DNA from: Ecdyonurus torrentis
Taxonomy: Eukaryota > Arthropoda > Insecta > Ephemeroptera > Heptageniidae
Reading direction: 5' to 3'
DNA: 64,000 bases
Assembly (NCBI GenBank): GCA_949318235.1
Contig: OX439131.1
Location: 48,088,422 to 48,152,421 of the forward strand
Numbering within the stretch: the stretch's first letter is position 1; every line of letters starts with the position of its first letter. The position numbers and the translations under genes are program-made. Shown one piece after another: positions 45,191 to 59,226 of this stretch. Under the pieces are notes generated by a model that worked only from the letters and a program-made list of their open reading frames with translations, was not told the DNA's origin and made no database searches.

Positions 45191-47095
45191 CTTTATATGT
45201 GGGCCCTTTCTCATGAAATCGCCCCAGCGCGGCCCAGTTTAAATATGTATAAAACAAAATAGAAAGAGATTCCGTTCCTCACTGCAAATAATTACTAAAA
45301 TATATAGAATTTTAAAATTTATTTATTTATTTTTTGTACACGTCAAAGACTATATTCTTCTGATTTCGCTGAAAATTATTTTGAATGGCCAATATGAAGT
45401 GCGTACGTCATAATACTAATATCATTGTTACATTATTTTACCTTTTTCAAGAATTTAAGAACACTATATATAACTTGCATTTTATTCCAAGTACAATAAT
45501 CTACTTGATTTTGTAAACCCTTTTAACTTATATAAAATGTTACTATATTGTACACATCAATAAAAAGTCATTCCATCCAGTCAGCCGTGGTACTTTTATC
45601 TATATTTGGTATGCACGCTCTAATTAAAGTTAATTAAGACACGAAGCCGTAAGATAACACCACCGCACTCCGCGATGTCCTACTTCGCCAACTTGCACCG
45701 ATCGTCACCGGGCCACGATAGGGACAGGCATGTGCTAGTTACTACCCAAATGAAATCGACTAAACCACAAAGCTGATATCAATTTTGCCTGTACGGTTGC
45801 TGATAACCGTACATTGCTGATACCTGCAGGGTCCAGACACCCTCTATACGAACTTGCATCTGTGCAACTCCCAACCACACACTGCACTGGTTAGGAGTAT
45901 TAGCATCACTACTGCATATAAGCTGCACAATCAATACACTTGAAAATGATCTTTGCCTATACCGCGCCGCCCGCGGTGCAACATTGATTGAAATCACATG
46001 ATCAGAACCTCTCGTGCACTCTCTCATTGCAGTCGAGATTGTCTCCGCGAGCTTTGGAGGTGAATTAATTGGCTTTGAAATTTGTTAAAACATAAAATAT
46101 ATAATATACCTATTTAACATACAAACATGTGGCATGTGGCTGACCTTTTTGTTCTTGCACTGCATTTTTAATTTAAATGTTTAAAACATATATACAGCAA
46201 ATATAATTTAACAAAATAAATTTATACACATAGAATTTTTTTCCCCTTCCAACATACATTAATTTTATTTTTACTTTAAATTGTAACGTAAAATTGCACG
46301 TCAATTGACGTGCGATCAATGTTTGCACCGCGCACCGCAGTAACGTAAGCTCTCGCTTCCTATTAAAGTAACAAAGCAAACCTGCAGTGGGTGCAGTTGA
46401 TTTGAAACTAATAACTGATGAAAAAAAGGGCAACAAATAACGTCTCACAAAGATCGATTAAATTTACTTGCGGAAGCTATAAACATAATATTTACGCCTT
46501 TAAAATAAAATTACGCAAAAAAATAAATAGCGCAGCATAAATTTAAACTTAAGAGAACCATTATTTAACATCGCAGCATCACATTTTGCATTTGAGATGC
46601 AGAAAGACTGCTATATCTCATTGCTTTAATTTTCTATCTTCAATTACGCTATCGGGGTTTTTCTAAAATTTTAGAAAATGATTTTTTTTTTGTACTTAAA
46701 AGATTGTTTAAGTTAATAGGTGACCATCTGATAACTCGCAAACTATAGACTGTTGTGAATTTAAATATTAACAAAAGAAGATAATAATAATAAAAAAAAA
46801 AAAAGCCACATCAAACATGTGAAAACACGATCAAATATTGAAGTTATTATAAAAGATTACATGCAAATGTAGAAATAAAGAATGTACACAGAATTATTGT
46901 GAAAATATTTTCTCTTTTAACGATTTCTGGTCTAAGTCGGCCACCTTCTATATTTTTAGAGTACGTTATTAAAATACTGTGGTTTATGGTACGATTGAGG
47001 CTATTAAATACTATATTTTAAAACGATAATGGATTGCAGGGAAAAATTAAAAAAAAAATAAAAGTCACAACATTTAGTTTTATAGTTGCTTCATT
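45191..47095 (-). repeat. Palindrome arm 5 (reverse)
   Basis: Near-identical to arm 3; lacks the small insertions. Confidence 0.9.
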
Positions 47096-48430
47096 TTTAA
47101 AAAACAACTTATAAATAGTGACCGAAATCGCTAGATGTCGGTCGAAAACACATTTTTTCCTTTTTTAGGAATCACACGCACATTACACCCTTTGCGTAAT
47201 TACCTGTACATTTTGATACTTCTTTTTGTTTTTATCAAGATATCGCATCTTGCAAAAAATAATAATAATAAGAGTGTTATGTGTAAACCCTAGCTGTTCT
47301 CTTGCACCAAAATATACGCATTCCATATGAATTACCAAATTTGATCGCCATTTTAGGAGCAGAGAACAGACAGGGTTTACGAACTACATTTATTAACATG
47401 TTCGTGAACCTGTTCCGTTTGCTCAAAAAAAAAAAAAAAAAAAAAAAAAAAACAAATCTAACAAACATCTTTAATATTAAAAATAATAATAATTCCTTAC
47501 CAAGACAATTAAATCCTGATTATAAACAAAAAGATTGTAAATATTTCGGTACTTGAATTGTTCAATGTTTTAACGTATAAAATTACCAAATACACAAAAA
47601 CATTGTATTATTTATTATTAAATATATATAAAAAAAAATATATATATATATACAATTTCGATCTAAAAATGAAGAATAAATTTTGTTAAAGAAATTTTAA
47701 AAACAATTTTTTTAATGTTATATCTGAGGAGCGATTCTGTAACTTATCATAACGGGCGGTATTGTACGTTTTGGAAACGCAAATCAACAAACTCTTCGAT
47801 ATCAACAAAACGAGCGATTGTGTAACTATTGTACGTTTTGAATTCGTTACAAAACGAGCAATACCGTTTGTTATCATATCGAACGGGTTTCTATAAAAGT
47901 TAGAAATCATTCGTTATGATTACAAGCGATAATAAATAATTAATAACGGCGTTTTTTTTTACCGACGTGATGTGTTTTGATGTTTCTTGCCAGTTTAAAA
48001 AACATTATTTTTGAGAGCATTAATTGATGCTGTAAATATGTTGAATTAAGTGTCTCAAGTATATATATAAAAGAAAAATAACAATAACAAAAAATTAATT
48101 GATTTCCCAAAGAAATTTGTCTAAAATGAAGTTTGTCCTATGCTGAGCAATGTTATTCACTACTACAGTATGGCCTCCAAGCGCATTAAATATAACATAA
48201 TATACACATACTCAATTTTTTTTTTACATTTTAATTAATAAGTTGTTTTTTTCTTTAATATTGAAGCAAAAATGCAATAAAAGTATGAAATCACGTGTAA
48301 AACGAATTGCGATGATTACTAAATATTGGTTCTTTATAATACTCCTAATCTACTTTGTTTTTGTGTCATTTTTTTATGACTGACTCTTTTTAGTTAATAA
48401 TAATAAAAAAAAAAATAAAAAAAAAAAAAA
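47096..48430 (-). repeat. Spacer S3
   Basis: Same orientation as S2; differs mainly in homopolymer and AT microsatellite length (47625-47652). Confidence 0.88.
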
Positions 48431-50582
48431 AAATGAAGCAACATTAAAACTAAATGTTATTACTATTATTATTTTTTTCCCCTGCAATCCATTATCGTTT
48501 CAAATTTAGTATTAAATAGCCTCGATCGTACCATAAACCACAGTATTTTAATACACGTACTCTAAAAATATAGAAGGTGGCCGACTTAGACCGGAAATCG
48601 TTAAAAGAGAAACTATATTTTCACAATAATTCTGTGTAGGTACATTCTTTATTTAAATAATAAATATATAAATAAATAATGAATAATATAGTCTTTATTG
48701 TTCAAACAACAAATTAGCAGCAGATGAAATATACTTAATAAATTATTAAAAATTGAACAAAAGGCGCAGTCAGGACAATGAGTCCTATCAACTGAACCGG
48801 ACTTTCTACATTTGCATGTAATCTTTTATAATAACTTCAATATTTGATCGTGTTTTCACATGTTTGATGTAGCTATTTTTTTTTTAACTTCTTTTGTTAA
48901 TATTTAAATTCACAACAGTCTATAGTTTGCGAGTTATCAGATGGTCACCTACTAATCTAAACAATCTTTTAAGTACGAAAAAAAAAATCATTTTCTAAAA
49001 TTTTAGAAAAACCCCGATAGCGTAATTGAAGATAGAAAATTAAAGCAATGAGATATAGCAGTCTTTCTGCATCTCAAATGCAAAATGTGATGCTGCGATG
49101 TTAAATAATGGTTCTCTTAGGTTTAAATTTATGCTGCGCTATTTATTTTTTTGCGTAATTTTATTTTAAAGGCGTAAATATTATGTTTATAGCTTCCGCA
49201 AGTAAATTTAATCGATCTTTGTGAGACGTTATTCGTTGCCCTTTTTTATCAGTTATTAGTTTCAAATCAACTGCACCCACTGCAGGTTTGCTTTGTTACT
49301 TTTATATAAAGCGAGAGCTTACGTTACTGCGGTGCGCGGTGCAAACATTGATCGCACGTCAATTGACCTGCAATTTTACGTTACAATTTAAAGTAAAAAT
49401 AAAATTAATGTATGTTGGAAGGGGAAAAAAATTCTATGTGTATAAATTTATTTTGTTAAATTATATTTGCTGTATATATGTTTTAAACATTTAAATTAAA
49501 AATGCAGTGCAAGAACAAAAAGGTCAGCCACATGCCACATGTTTGTATGTTAAATAGGTATATTATATATTTTATGTTTTAACAAATTTCAAAGCCAATT
49601 AATTCACCTCCAAAGCTCGCGGAGACAATCTCGACTGCAATGAGAGAGTGCACGAGAGGTTCTCATCATGTGATTTCAATCAATGTTGCACCGCGGGCGG
49701 CGCGGTATAGGCAAAGATCATTTTCAAGTGTATTGATTGTGCAGCTTATATGCAGTAGTGATGCTAATACTCCTAACCAGTGCAGTGTGTGGTTGGGAGT
49801 TGCACAGATGCAAGTTCGTATAGAGGGTGTCTGGACCCTGCAGGTATCAGCAATGTGCGGTTATCAGCAACCGTTCAGGCAAAATTGATATCAGCTTTGT
49901 GGTTTAGTCGATTTCATTTGGGTAGTAACTAGCACATGCCTGTCCCTATCGTGGCCCGGTGACGATCGGTGCAAGTTGGCGAAGTAGGACATCGCGGAGT
50001 GCGGTGGTGTTATCTTACGGCTTCGTGTCTTAATTAACTTTAATTAGAGCGTGCATACCAAATATAGATAAAAGTACCACGGCTGACTGGATGGAATGAC
50101 TTTTTATTGATGTGTACAATATAGTTACACTTTATATAAGTTAAAAGGGTTTACAAAATCAAGTATATTATTGTACTTGGAATAAAATGCAAGTTATATA
50201 TAGTTTTCTTAAATTCTTGAAAATATTAAAATAATGTAACAATGATATTAGTATTATGACGTACGCACTTCATATTGGCCATTCAAAATAATTTTCAGCG
50301 AAATCAGAAGAATAAAGTCTTTGAAAGGGTTAGGCTTTCGTTTTACACCGTGTTATATAAGCAGTAAACTGACATTGAAAAGGATTTCGGCTCGACCGGG
50401 ACTTTTGGAGTCTTTGGAGTCTTTGACGTGTAAAAAATAAATAAACAAATAAATTTTTAAATTCTATATATTTTAGTAATTATTTGCAGCAAGAAACGGA
50501 ATCTCTTTCTATTTTGTTTTATACATATTTAAACTGGGCCGCGCTGGGGCGATTTCATGAGAAAGGGCCCACATACAAAGGG
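48431..50582 (+). repeat. Palindrome arm 6 (forward), with two insertions
   Basis: Has the retroelement-end insertion (48654-48802) and the GTCTTTG-bounded insertion (about 50320-50420). Confidence 0.9.
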
Positions 50583-51125
50583 GAGATCCAGAAAGTACGA
50601 AAAAAACAACAACACAATTTAGAGCTAGAATTTACAGTTTTTAGTGATACGTTTAAATGGCTTTTTTTTTTTTCATCATTTTTTAAATTCCTATTCGAGC
50701 AACATCATATTTATCTATATATTCAAGTTTTTGTTTATGTTAAAGTTGACTCTTTATCTTGCTGCTGCTTAGAAGCCTGAGTGAATTTAAAATTTCTTGA
50801 CCTATAGAAAAGGTCTTGATAATTATCTTTAGTAAAAATTATAGGTAAGAAAATTCGACTGTATCGCATTGTGTGTATACGTATAATACTGATATTCATT
50901 GTGAAGTTTGCGATATTGTGTTAATTAATAATAATAATAATAAATGGTTTTTATTACGAGGCCAAAAAGGGTACATAACGACTTACATGGTCCTCTGACT
51001 TATTCTTAACATAATTAGATAAAATGAAATTTATAGGAGTTTTAGTAGTTTGTTTTAACTTTTTGAATCGGGCAGACCTGATTTACAAATTTCTCGAGCG
51101 GCAAGGGGGACTAGGCCTCCTAAAC
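50583..51125. repeat. Spacer T3
   Basis: Near-identical to T2, with a 4-bp deletion in CATAACCAGCACTTAC (here CATAACGACTTAC). Confidence 0.85.
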
Positions 51126-53030
51126 CCCCCTTTGTATGTGGGCCCTTTCTCATGAAATCGCCCCAGCGCGGCCCAGTTTAAATATGTATAAAACAAAATA
51201 GAAAGAGATTCCGTTCCTCACTGCAAATAATTACTAAAATATATAGAATTTTAAAATTTATTATTTTTTTTTTTTTACACGTCAAAGACTATATTCTTCT
51301 GATTTCGCTGAAAATTATTTTGAATGGCCAATATGAAGTGCGTACGTCATAATACTAATATCACTGTTACATTATTTTACCTTTTTCAAGAATTTAAGAA
51401 TACTATAACTTGCATTTTATTCCAAGTACAATAATCTACTTGATTTTGTAAACCCTTTTAACTTATATAAAATGTTACTATATTGTACACATCAATAAAA
51501 AGTCATTCCATCCAGTCAGCCGTGGTACTTTTATCTATATTTGGTATGCACGCTCTAATTAAAGTTAATTAAGACACGAAGCCGTAAGATAACACCACCG
51601 CACTCCGCGATGTCCTACTTCGCCAACTTGCACCGATCGTCACCGGGCCACGATAGGGACAGGCATGTGCTAGTTACTACCCAAATGAAATCGACTAAAC
51701 CACAAAGCTGATATCAATTTTGCCTGAACGGTTGCTGATAACCGCACATTGCTGATACCTGCAGGGTCCAGACACCCTCTATACGAACTTGCATCTGTGC
51801 AACTCCCAACCACACACTGCACTGGTTAGGAGTATAAGCATCACTACTGCATATAAGCTGCACAATCAATACACTTGAAAATGATCTTTCCTATACCGCG
51901 CCGCCCGCGGTGCAACATTGATTGAAATCACATGATGAGAACCTCTCGTGCACTCTCTCATTGCAGTCGAGATTGTCTCCGCGAGCTTTGGAGGTGAATT
52001 AATTGGCTTTGAAATTTGTTAAAACATAAAATATATAATATACCTATTTAACATACAAACATGTGGCATGTGGCTGACCTTTTTGTTCTTGCACTGCATT
52101 TTTAATTTAAATGTTTAAAACATATATACAGCAAATATAATTTAACAAAATAAATTTATACACATAGAATTTTTTTCCCCTTCCAACATACATTAATTTT
52201 ATTTTTACTTTAAATTGTAACGTAAAATTGCAGGTCAATTGACGTGCGATCAATGTTTGCACCGCGCACCGCAGTAACGTAAGCTCTCGCTTTATATAAA
52301 AGTAACAAAGCAAACCTGCAGTGGGTGCAGTTGATTTGAAACTAATAACTGATAAAAAAGGGCAACGAATAACGTCTCACAAAGATCGATTAAATTTACT
52401 TGCGGAAGCTATAAACATAATATTTACGCCTTTAAAATAAAATTACGCAAAAAAATAAATAGCGCAGCATAAATTTAAACTTAAGAGAACCATTATTTAA
52501 CATCGCAGCATCACATTTTGCATTTGAGATGCAGAAAGACTGCTATATCTCATTGCTTTAATTTTCTATCTTCAATTACGCTATCGGGGTTTTTCTAAAA
52601 TTTTAGAAAATGATTTTTTTTTGTACTTAAAAGATTGTTTAAGTTAGTAGGTGACCATCTGATAACTCGCAAACTATAGACTGTTGTGAATTTAAATATT
52701 AACAAAAGAAGATAATAATAATAAAAAAAAAAGCCACATCAAACATGTGAAAACACGATCAAATATTGAAGTTATTATAAAAGATTACATGCAAATGTAG
52801 AAATAAAGAATGTACACAGAATTATTGTGAAAATATTATTTTCTCTTTTAACGATTTCTGGTCTAAGTCGGCCACCTTCTATATTTTTAGAGTACGTTAA
52901 TAAAATACTGTGGTTTATGGTACGATTGAGGCTATTAAATACTATATTTTAAAACGATAATGGATTGCAGGGGAAAATTAAAAAAAAAATATAAGTCACA
53001 ACATTTAGTTTTATAGTTGCTTCATTTTTA
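51126..53030 (-). repeat. Palindrome arm 7 (reverse)
   Basis: A copy of arm 5. A 1-bp deletion near 51888 (CTTTCC for CTTTGCC) breaks the 82-codon frame of the GC-rich core. Confidence 0.9.
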
Positions 53031-54327
53031 AAAAACAAATTATAAATAGTGACCGAAATCGCTAGATGTCGGTCGAAAACACATTTTTTCCTCACATGCA
53101 CATTATACATTACACCCTTTGCGTAATTACCTGTACATTTTGATACTTCTTTTTGTTTTTATCAAGATATCGCATCTTGCAAAAAATAATAATAATAAGA
53201 GTGTTATGTGTAAACCCTAGCTGTTTTCTTGCACCAAAATATACGCATTCCATAAAAATTACCAAATTTGATCGTCATTTTAGGAGCAGAGAACAGACAG
53301 GGTTTACGAATTACATTTATTAACATGTTCGTGAACCTGTTCCGTTTGCTCAAAAAAAAAAAAAACAAAAAAAAAATCTAACAAACATCTTTAATATTAA
53401 AAATAATAATAATTCCTTACCAAGACAATTAAATCCTGATTATAAACAAAAAGATTGTAAATATTTCGGTACTTGAATTGTTCAATGTTTTAACGTATAA
53501 AATTATCAAATAAACAAAAACATTGCATTATTTATTATTAAATATAAAAAAAAAAAAATAGAAAATACATCATACAATTTCGATCTAAAAATGAAGAATA
53601 AATTTTGTTAAAGAAATTTTAAAAACATTTTTTTTTAATGTTATATCTGAAGAGCGATTCTGTAACTTATCATAACGGGCGGTATTGTACGTTTTGGAAA
53701 CGCAAATCAACAAACTCTTCGATATCAACAAAACGAGCGATTGTGTAACTATTGTACGTTTTGAATTCGTTACAAAACGAACAATACCGTTTGTATCATA
53801 TCGAACGGGTTTCTATAAAAGTTAGAAATCATTCGTTATGATTACAAGCGATAATAAATAATTAATAACGGCGTTTTTTTTTTAACCGACGTGATGTGTT
53901 TTGATGTTTCTTGCCAGTTTAAAAAACATTATTTTTGAGAGCATTAATTGATGCTGTAAATATGTTGCATTAAGTGTCTCAAGTATATATATTAAAGAAA
54001 AATAACAATAACAAAAAGTTAATTGATTTCCCAAAGAAATTTGTCTAAAATGAAGTTTGTCCTATGCTGAGCAATGTTATTCACTACTACAGTATGGCCT
54101 CCAAGCGCATTAAATATAACATAATATACACATACTCAATTTTTTTTTTTTACATTTTAATTAATAAGTTGTTTTTTTCTTTAATATTGAAGCAAAAATG
54201 CAATAAAAGTATGAAATCACGTGTAAAACGAATTGCGATGATTACTAAATATATTGGTTCTTTATAATACTCCAAATCTACTTTGTTTTTGTGTCATTTT
54301 TTTATGACTGACTCTTTTTAGTTAATA

Positions 54328-54360
<33 letters not shown>
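53031..54360 (-). repeat. Spacer S4
   Basis: Same orientation as S2 and S3; ends in a long A run (about 54331-54360). Confidence 0.88.
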
Positions 54361-54362
<2 letters not shown>

Positions 54363-56400
54363 AAGCAACATTAAAACTAAATGTTATTACTATTATTATT
54401 TTTTTCCCCTGCAATCCATTATCGTTTCAAATTTAGTATTAAATAGCCTCGATCGTACCATAAACCACAGTATTTTAATACACGTACTCTAAAAATATAG
54501 AAGGTGGCCGACTTAGACCGGAAATCGTTAAAAGAGAAACTATATTTTCACAATAATTCTGTGTAGGTACATTCTTTATTTAAATAATAAATAAATAAAT
54601 AATGAATAATATAGTCTTTATTGTTCAAACAACAAATTAGCAGCAGATGAAATATACTTAATAAATTATTAAAAATTGAACAAAAGGCGCAGTCAGGACA
54701 ATGAGTCCTATCAACTGAACCGGACTTTCTACATTTGCATGTAATCTTTTATAATAACTTCAATATTTGATCGTGTTTTCACATGTTTGATGTAGCTATT
54801 TTTTTTTTTTTTAACTTCTTTTGTTAATATTTAAATTCACAACAGTTTATAGTTTGCGAGTTATCAGATGGTCACCTACTAATCTAAACAATCTTTTAAG
54901 TACGAAAAAAAAAATCATTTTCTAAAATTTTAGAAAAACCCCGATAGCGTAATTGAAGATAGAAAATTAAAGCAATGAGATGTAGCAGTCTTTCTGCATC
55001 TCAAATGCAAAATGTGATGCTGCGATGTTAAATAATAGTTCTTGTAAGTTTAAATTTATGCTGCGCTATTTATTTTTTTGCGTAATTTTATTTTAAAGGC
55101 GTAAATATTATGTTTATAGCTTTTGCAAGTAAATTTAATCGATCTTTGTGAGACGTTATTTGTTGCCCTTTTTTATCAGTTATTAGTTTCAAATCAACTG
55201 CACCCACTGCAGGTTTGCTTTGTTACTTTAATAGGAAGCGAGAAATTACGTTACTGCGGTGCGCGGTGCAAACATTGATCGCACGTCAATTGACCTGCAA
55301 TTTTACGTTACAATTTAAAGTAAAAATAAAATTAATGTATGTTGGAAGGGGAAAAAAATTCTATGTGTATAAATTTATTTTGTTAAATTATACTTGCTGT
55401 ATATATGTTTTAAACATTTAAATTAAAAATGCAGTGCAAGAACAAAAAGGTCAGCCACATGCCACATGTTTGTATGTTAAATAGGTATATTATATATTTT
55501 ATGTTTTAACAAATTTCAAAGCCAATTAATTCACCTCCAAAGCTCGCGGAGATACAATCTCGACTGCAATGAGAGAGTGCACGAGAGGTTCTCATCATGT
55601 GATTTCAATCAATGTTGCACCGCGGGCGGCGCGGTATAGGCAAAGATCATTTTCAAGTGTATTGATTGTGCAGCTTATATGCAGTAGTGATGCTAATACT
55701 CCTAACCAGTGCAGTGTGTGGTTGGGAGTTGCACAGATGCAAGTTCGTATAGAGGGTGTCTGGACCCTGCAGGTATCAGCAATGTACGGTTATCAGCAAC
55801 CGTACAGGCAAAATTGATATCAGCTTTGTGGTTTAGTCGATTTCATTTGGGTAGTAACTAGCACATGCCTGTCCCTATCGTGGCCCGGTGACGATCGGTG
55901 CAAGTTGGCGAAGTAGGACATCGCGGAGTGCGGTGGTGTTATCTTACGGCTTCGTGTCTTAATTAACTTTAATTAGAGCGTGCATACCAAATATAAATAA
56001 GTACCACGGCTGACTGGATGGAATGACTTTTTATTGATGTGTACAATATAGTAACATTTTATATAAGTTAAAAGGGTTTACAAAATCAAGTAGATTATTG
56101 TACTTGGAATAAAATGCAAGTTATATATAGTGTTCTTAAATTCTTGAAAAAGGTAAAATAATGTAACAGTGATATTAGTATTATGACGTACGCACTTCAT
56201 ATTGGCCATTCAAAATAATTTTCAGCGAATATCAGAAGAATATAGTCTTTGACGTGTAAAAAAAAAAAAATAATAAATAAATTTTTAAATTCTATATATT
56301 TTAGTAATTATTTGCAGCGAGGAACGGAATCTCTTTCTATTTTGTTATATACATATTTAATTTTGTGAGAAATAATGGCCCACACACAAAGGGGGGTCCA
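54361..56400 (+). repeat. Palindrome arm 8 (forward)
   Basis: Carries the retroelement-end insertion (54580-54725) but not the GTCTTTG-bounded insertion; near 56240-56255 it reads straight through GTCTTTGACGTG. Confidence 0.9.
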
Positions 56401-57416
56401 GGGGGCCTAGCCCCCCTTGCTGCTCGAGAAATTTGTAAATCAGGTCTACCCTCTTTCATAAAGTCAAAACAAACTACTAAAACTCCTATAAATTTCCCAG
56501 CGTAGATGCGCTCTTCCTAAAATTTCAATTAACACAACCTCGCAAACTTCACAATGAATATCAGTATTATACGTACACACAATGCGATACAGTCGAATTT
56601 TCTAACTTATAATTTTTACTAAAGATAACTATCAAGACCATTTCTATAGGTCAAGAAATTTTAAATTCACTCAGGCTTATAAGCAGCAGCAAGATACAGA
56701 GTCAACTTTAACATAAGTAAAAACTTTAATATAGATAAATATGATATTGCTCGAATAGGAATTTAAAAAATGATGAAAAACAAGAAATGCCATGCTACAC
56801 GTATCACTAAAAATTGTAAAATTATAGCTTTTAATTGTTTTGTTGTTTTTTCCGTACTTTCTGTACCCCCCCTTTGAAAGCGGGCCCTTTCTCGCAAGAT
56901 CGCCCGGTGGGTCTTTACGTCCCAGTCCGGCCCAGTTTAAATATATATAAAACAAAATAGAAAAAAATTCCCTTGTTGCAAATAATTACTAAAATTTGTA
57001 GAATTTAAATTTTAATTTTTTTTTATATTCTTTTTTACACGCCAAAAAGACTATATTCTTCTGATTTCGCTGAAATTTATTATGAATGTCAAATATGAAG
57101 TGCGTCATAATACTAATATCATTGTTACATTATTTTAACTTTTTCAAGAATTTAAGAATACTATAACTTGCATTTTATTCCAAGTACAATAATTTACTTG
57201 ATTTTGTAAACCCTTAACTTGCAATTGACGTGCGATCAATGTTTGCACCGCGCAAAGCACTAACGTAAGCTCTCGCTTCCTATTAAAGTAACAAAGCAAA
57301 CCTGCAGTGGGTGCAATTGATTTAAAACTAATGACTGATAAAAAAGGGCAACAAATAACGTCTCACAAAGATCGATTAAATTTACTCAACACACTTGAAA
57401 ACGATCTTTGCCTATA
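56401..57416. repeat. Degenerate T spacer and partial reverse arm
   Basis: 56401-56890 is a diverged, inverted T spacer (AATTTGTAAATCAGGTCTAC). 56890-57416 follows a reverse arm with a large internal deletion at about 57212 that removes the GC-rich core. Confidence 0.8.
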
Positions 57417-57705
57417 GACCGGTTGCACTCATATTTAAGAGCCGCCATTTTGCTGGTTATGAATACATAGACCAGCATAGGAAAAACGTCATTTTTATTT
57501 TTTTTAATAGCAAAAGAAGCTTCAAACCTCAATCAAAGCCTTATTTCTAGCTCCTCATAAGTTTGAAGAATATGAGAAAAATTCGTTCAGTTCATAATAA
57601 ACTCTTTTTATGTGAAAAATTAGGAGAAATGATGTTTCCCCTATGCTGGACAATGCATTAGGCACCACAAACATGGCAACAAAGCGCAAGGATGTGAAAG
57701 GGGTC
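57417..57705. mobile_element. 289-bp TIR element with TATA duplication and known empty site
   Basis: The element begins GACCGG and ends GGGGTC, flanked by TATA on both sides. Intact arms read TTTGCCTATACCGCGCCGCC here, proving a clean insertion. Its interior (CAGCATAGGAAAAACGTCAT and complement) is distantly related to the GGGTG family. Confidence 0.85.
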
Positions 57706-58352
57706 TATACCGTGCCGCCCGCGGTGCAATATTGATCGAAATCACGTCTATCTTTTTTTTTTGCGCACGATGAGCAGATTCACTCCGCGAGCTTTGCTAT
57801 TTGATCTTTGTTTGGCTTTGTTGTTTAATATATTTAACATAAAGGACAAACCATGGGGTAAAAATTTAAAACCTTATTCAGTAATTTTTTTTATTCTTTT
57901 CATTTCAGTATAATATATAATGTTGAAAGGGTTTGGCTTTCGTGTAATATAATGTTCTTAAAACCGTGACATAAATTTTAAAGCTTAATTGAGGTCGATT
58001 AATGTTTCACCGCAGTAACTCAAGCTCTACCGCAGTACTGTACCTACCATAGTTAGTAATTTTGTATCAGTGAAGCAGTTTAAAATGTGATTTTTTATTT
58101 TTTTATTATTTTTTTTTACAGTAGTATAAGTAAGTGTATCGCAATTAATAAAAAGATTGTTCATCTATAGGCAGCCGTGGTTCTTGGTATGCACGCTCTA
58201 ATTAAAGTTAATTAAAACTCCTATATAAATTTCCCAGCGTAGATGTGCAATGCGCTCTTCCTAAAATTTCAATTAACAGCACATCGCAAACTTTACATTG
58301 AACATAAGGATAAGTACAAACAATTCGATACAGTATAATTCTATACAGTATA
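57706..58352. repeat. Degenerate arm fragments
   Basis: Scattered pieces of the arm: CCGCCCGCGGTGCAAT near 57716, AAAGGGTTTGGCTTTCGTG near 57926, GTATGCACGCTCTAATTAAA near 58180. Confidence 0.7.
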
Positions 58353-59226
58353 ATTAACTGTAATTAGAGGGTGCATATAAGTACCACGGCTGCCTGGATG
58401 GTCTTACTTTTTTACTGTTGCTTGCAATAGGAAATATTATCCAATATTGAAAATATAAGATTTTTTTTTCTGCAAAGAATTAAAAAAAGTTAAATGAAAT
58501 AGTAATATGTACCACAGGGAAAACTTCAACATGCCCCCTCCCCCATATATAATACATATGAACTCAATTACCCATAAGTTTATGCCTTGGTTGGAGTAGG
58601 TATATACCATGTGAATTACACATAAATTATTTATGATAAATAATAAAAAAATTATTTAAATTATCTTGAGCTGAAAAATACATATCACAATTATAAAACT
58701 TAATTTTAATTAAAAAATAGTAATGATAATTACCAAATAGCCACTAAAATTAAGTTTTATAGATCATGCATAATTTTTGTGTGTCGACCCAACGATCCAA
58801 AAATAAAACGCAGGGCACAAAAATATATTTCAGTAATTCAAAATAATCAAAATAAATATTCTAGATTGGTGGAAATTTTTTTTGTGGTTAGCAATTTTAA
58901 ATATAATTGATATAACATAAAAATCTTTTTTTATATATTTTTTTAATTTGCTGTGGTTTTATAAACTTTCAACTTCAATGAATTAAATATTGTTTACAAA
59001 TAAATACCAAACATCACATTTTGAAATGGGGGAGGGGGCATGTTGAAGTTTTCCCTGTGGTACCTACATATTACTATTTCATTTAACTTTTTTTAATTCT
59101 TTGCAGAAAAAAAAAATCATATATTTTCAATATTGGATAAAATTTGCCTATTGCAAGCAACAGTAAAAAAGTAAGACCATCCAGGCAGCCGTGGTACTTA
59201 TATGCACCCTCTAATCACAGTTAATT
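58353..59226. repeat. ~870-bp inverted repeat with 190-bp arms
   Basis: 58353-58560 and 59020-59226 are close reverse complements (GGGAAAACTTCAACATGCCC on the left), each ending in an arm fragment (TAAGTACCACGGCTG and complement). The centre is AT-rich and noncoding. Confidence 0.85.

Larger units (their letters stand above)
32010..56400. repeat. Array of giant palindromes (8 arms, alternating orientation)
   Basis: A ~1.9-kb arm occurs at about 32040-33825(-), 35135-37130(+), 39236-41150(-), 42476-44640(+), 45191-47095(-), 48431-50582(+), 51126-53030(-) and 54361-56400(+). S spacers (~1.3 kb) lie between (-) and (+) arms and T spacers (~0.55 kb) between (+) and (-) arms. Repeat periods are 7343-7504 bp for the first unit, which carries an extra 1558-bp insertion, and 5927-5945 bp afterwards. 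Arms differ by a few percent or less. Confidence 0.93.

Noticed and set aside
32885..55421. 68-codon frame (MLCYFN...IYVLNI) repeated in the palindrome arms
   Set aside because: It persists because the arms are near-identical copies; it is AT-rich, has no recognised domain, and its start context changes between arms. Not called as a gene.
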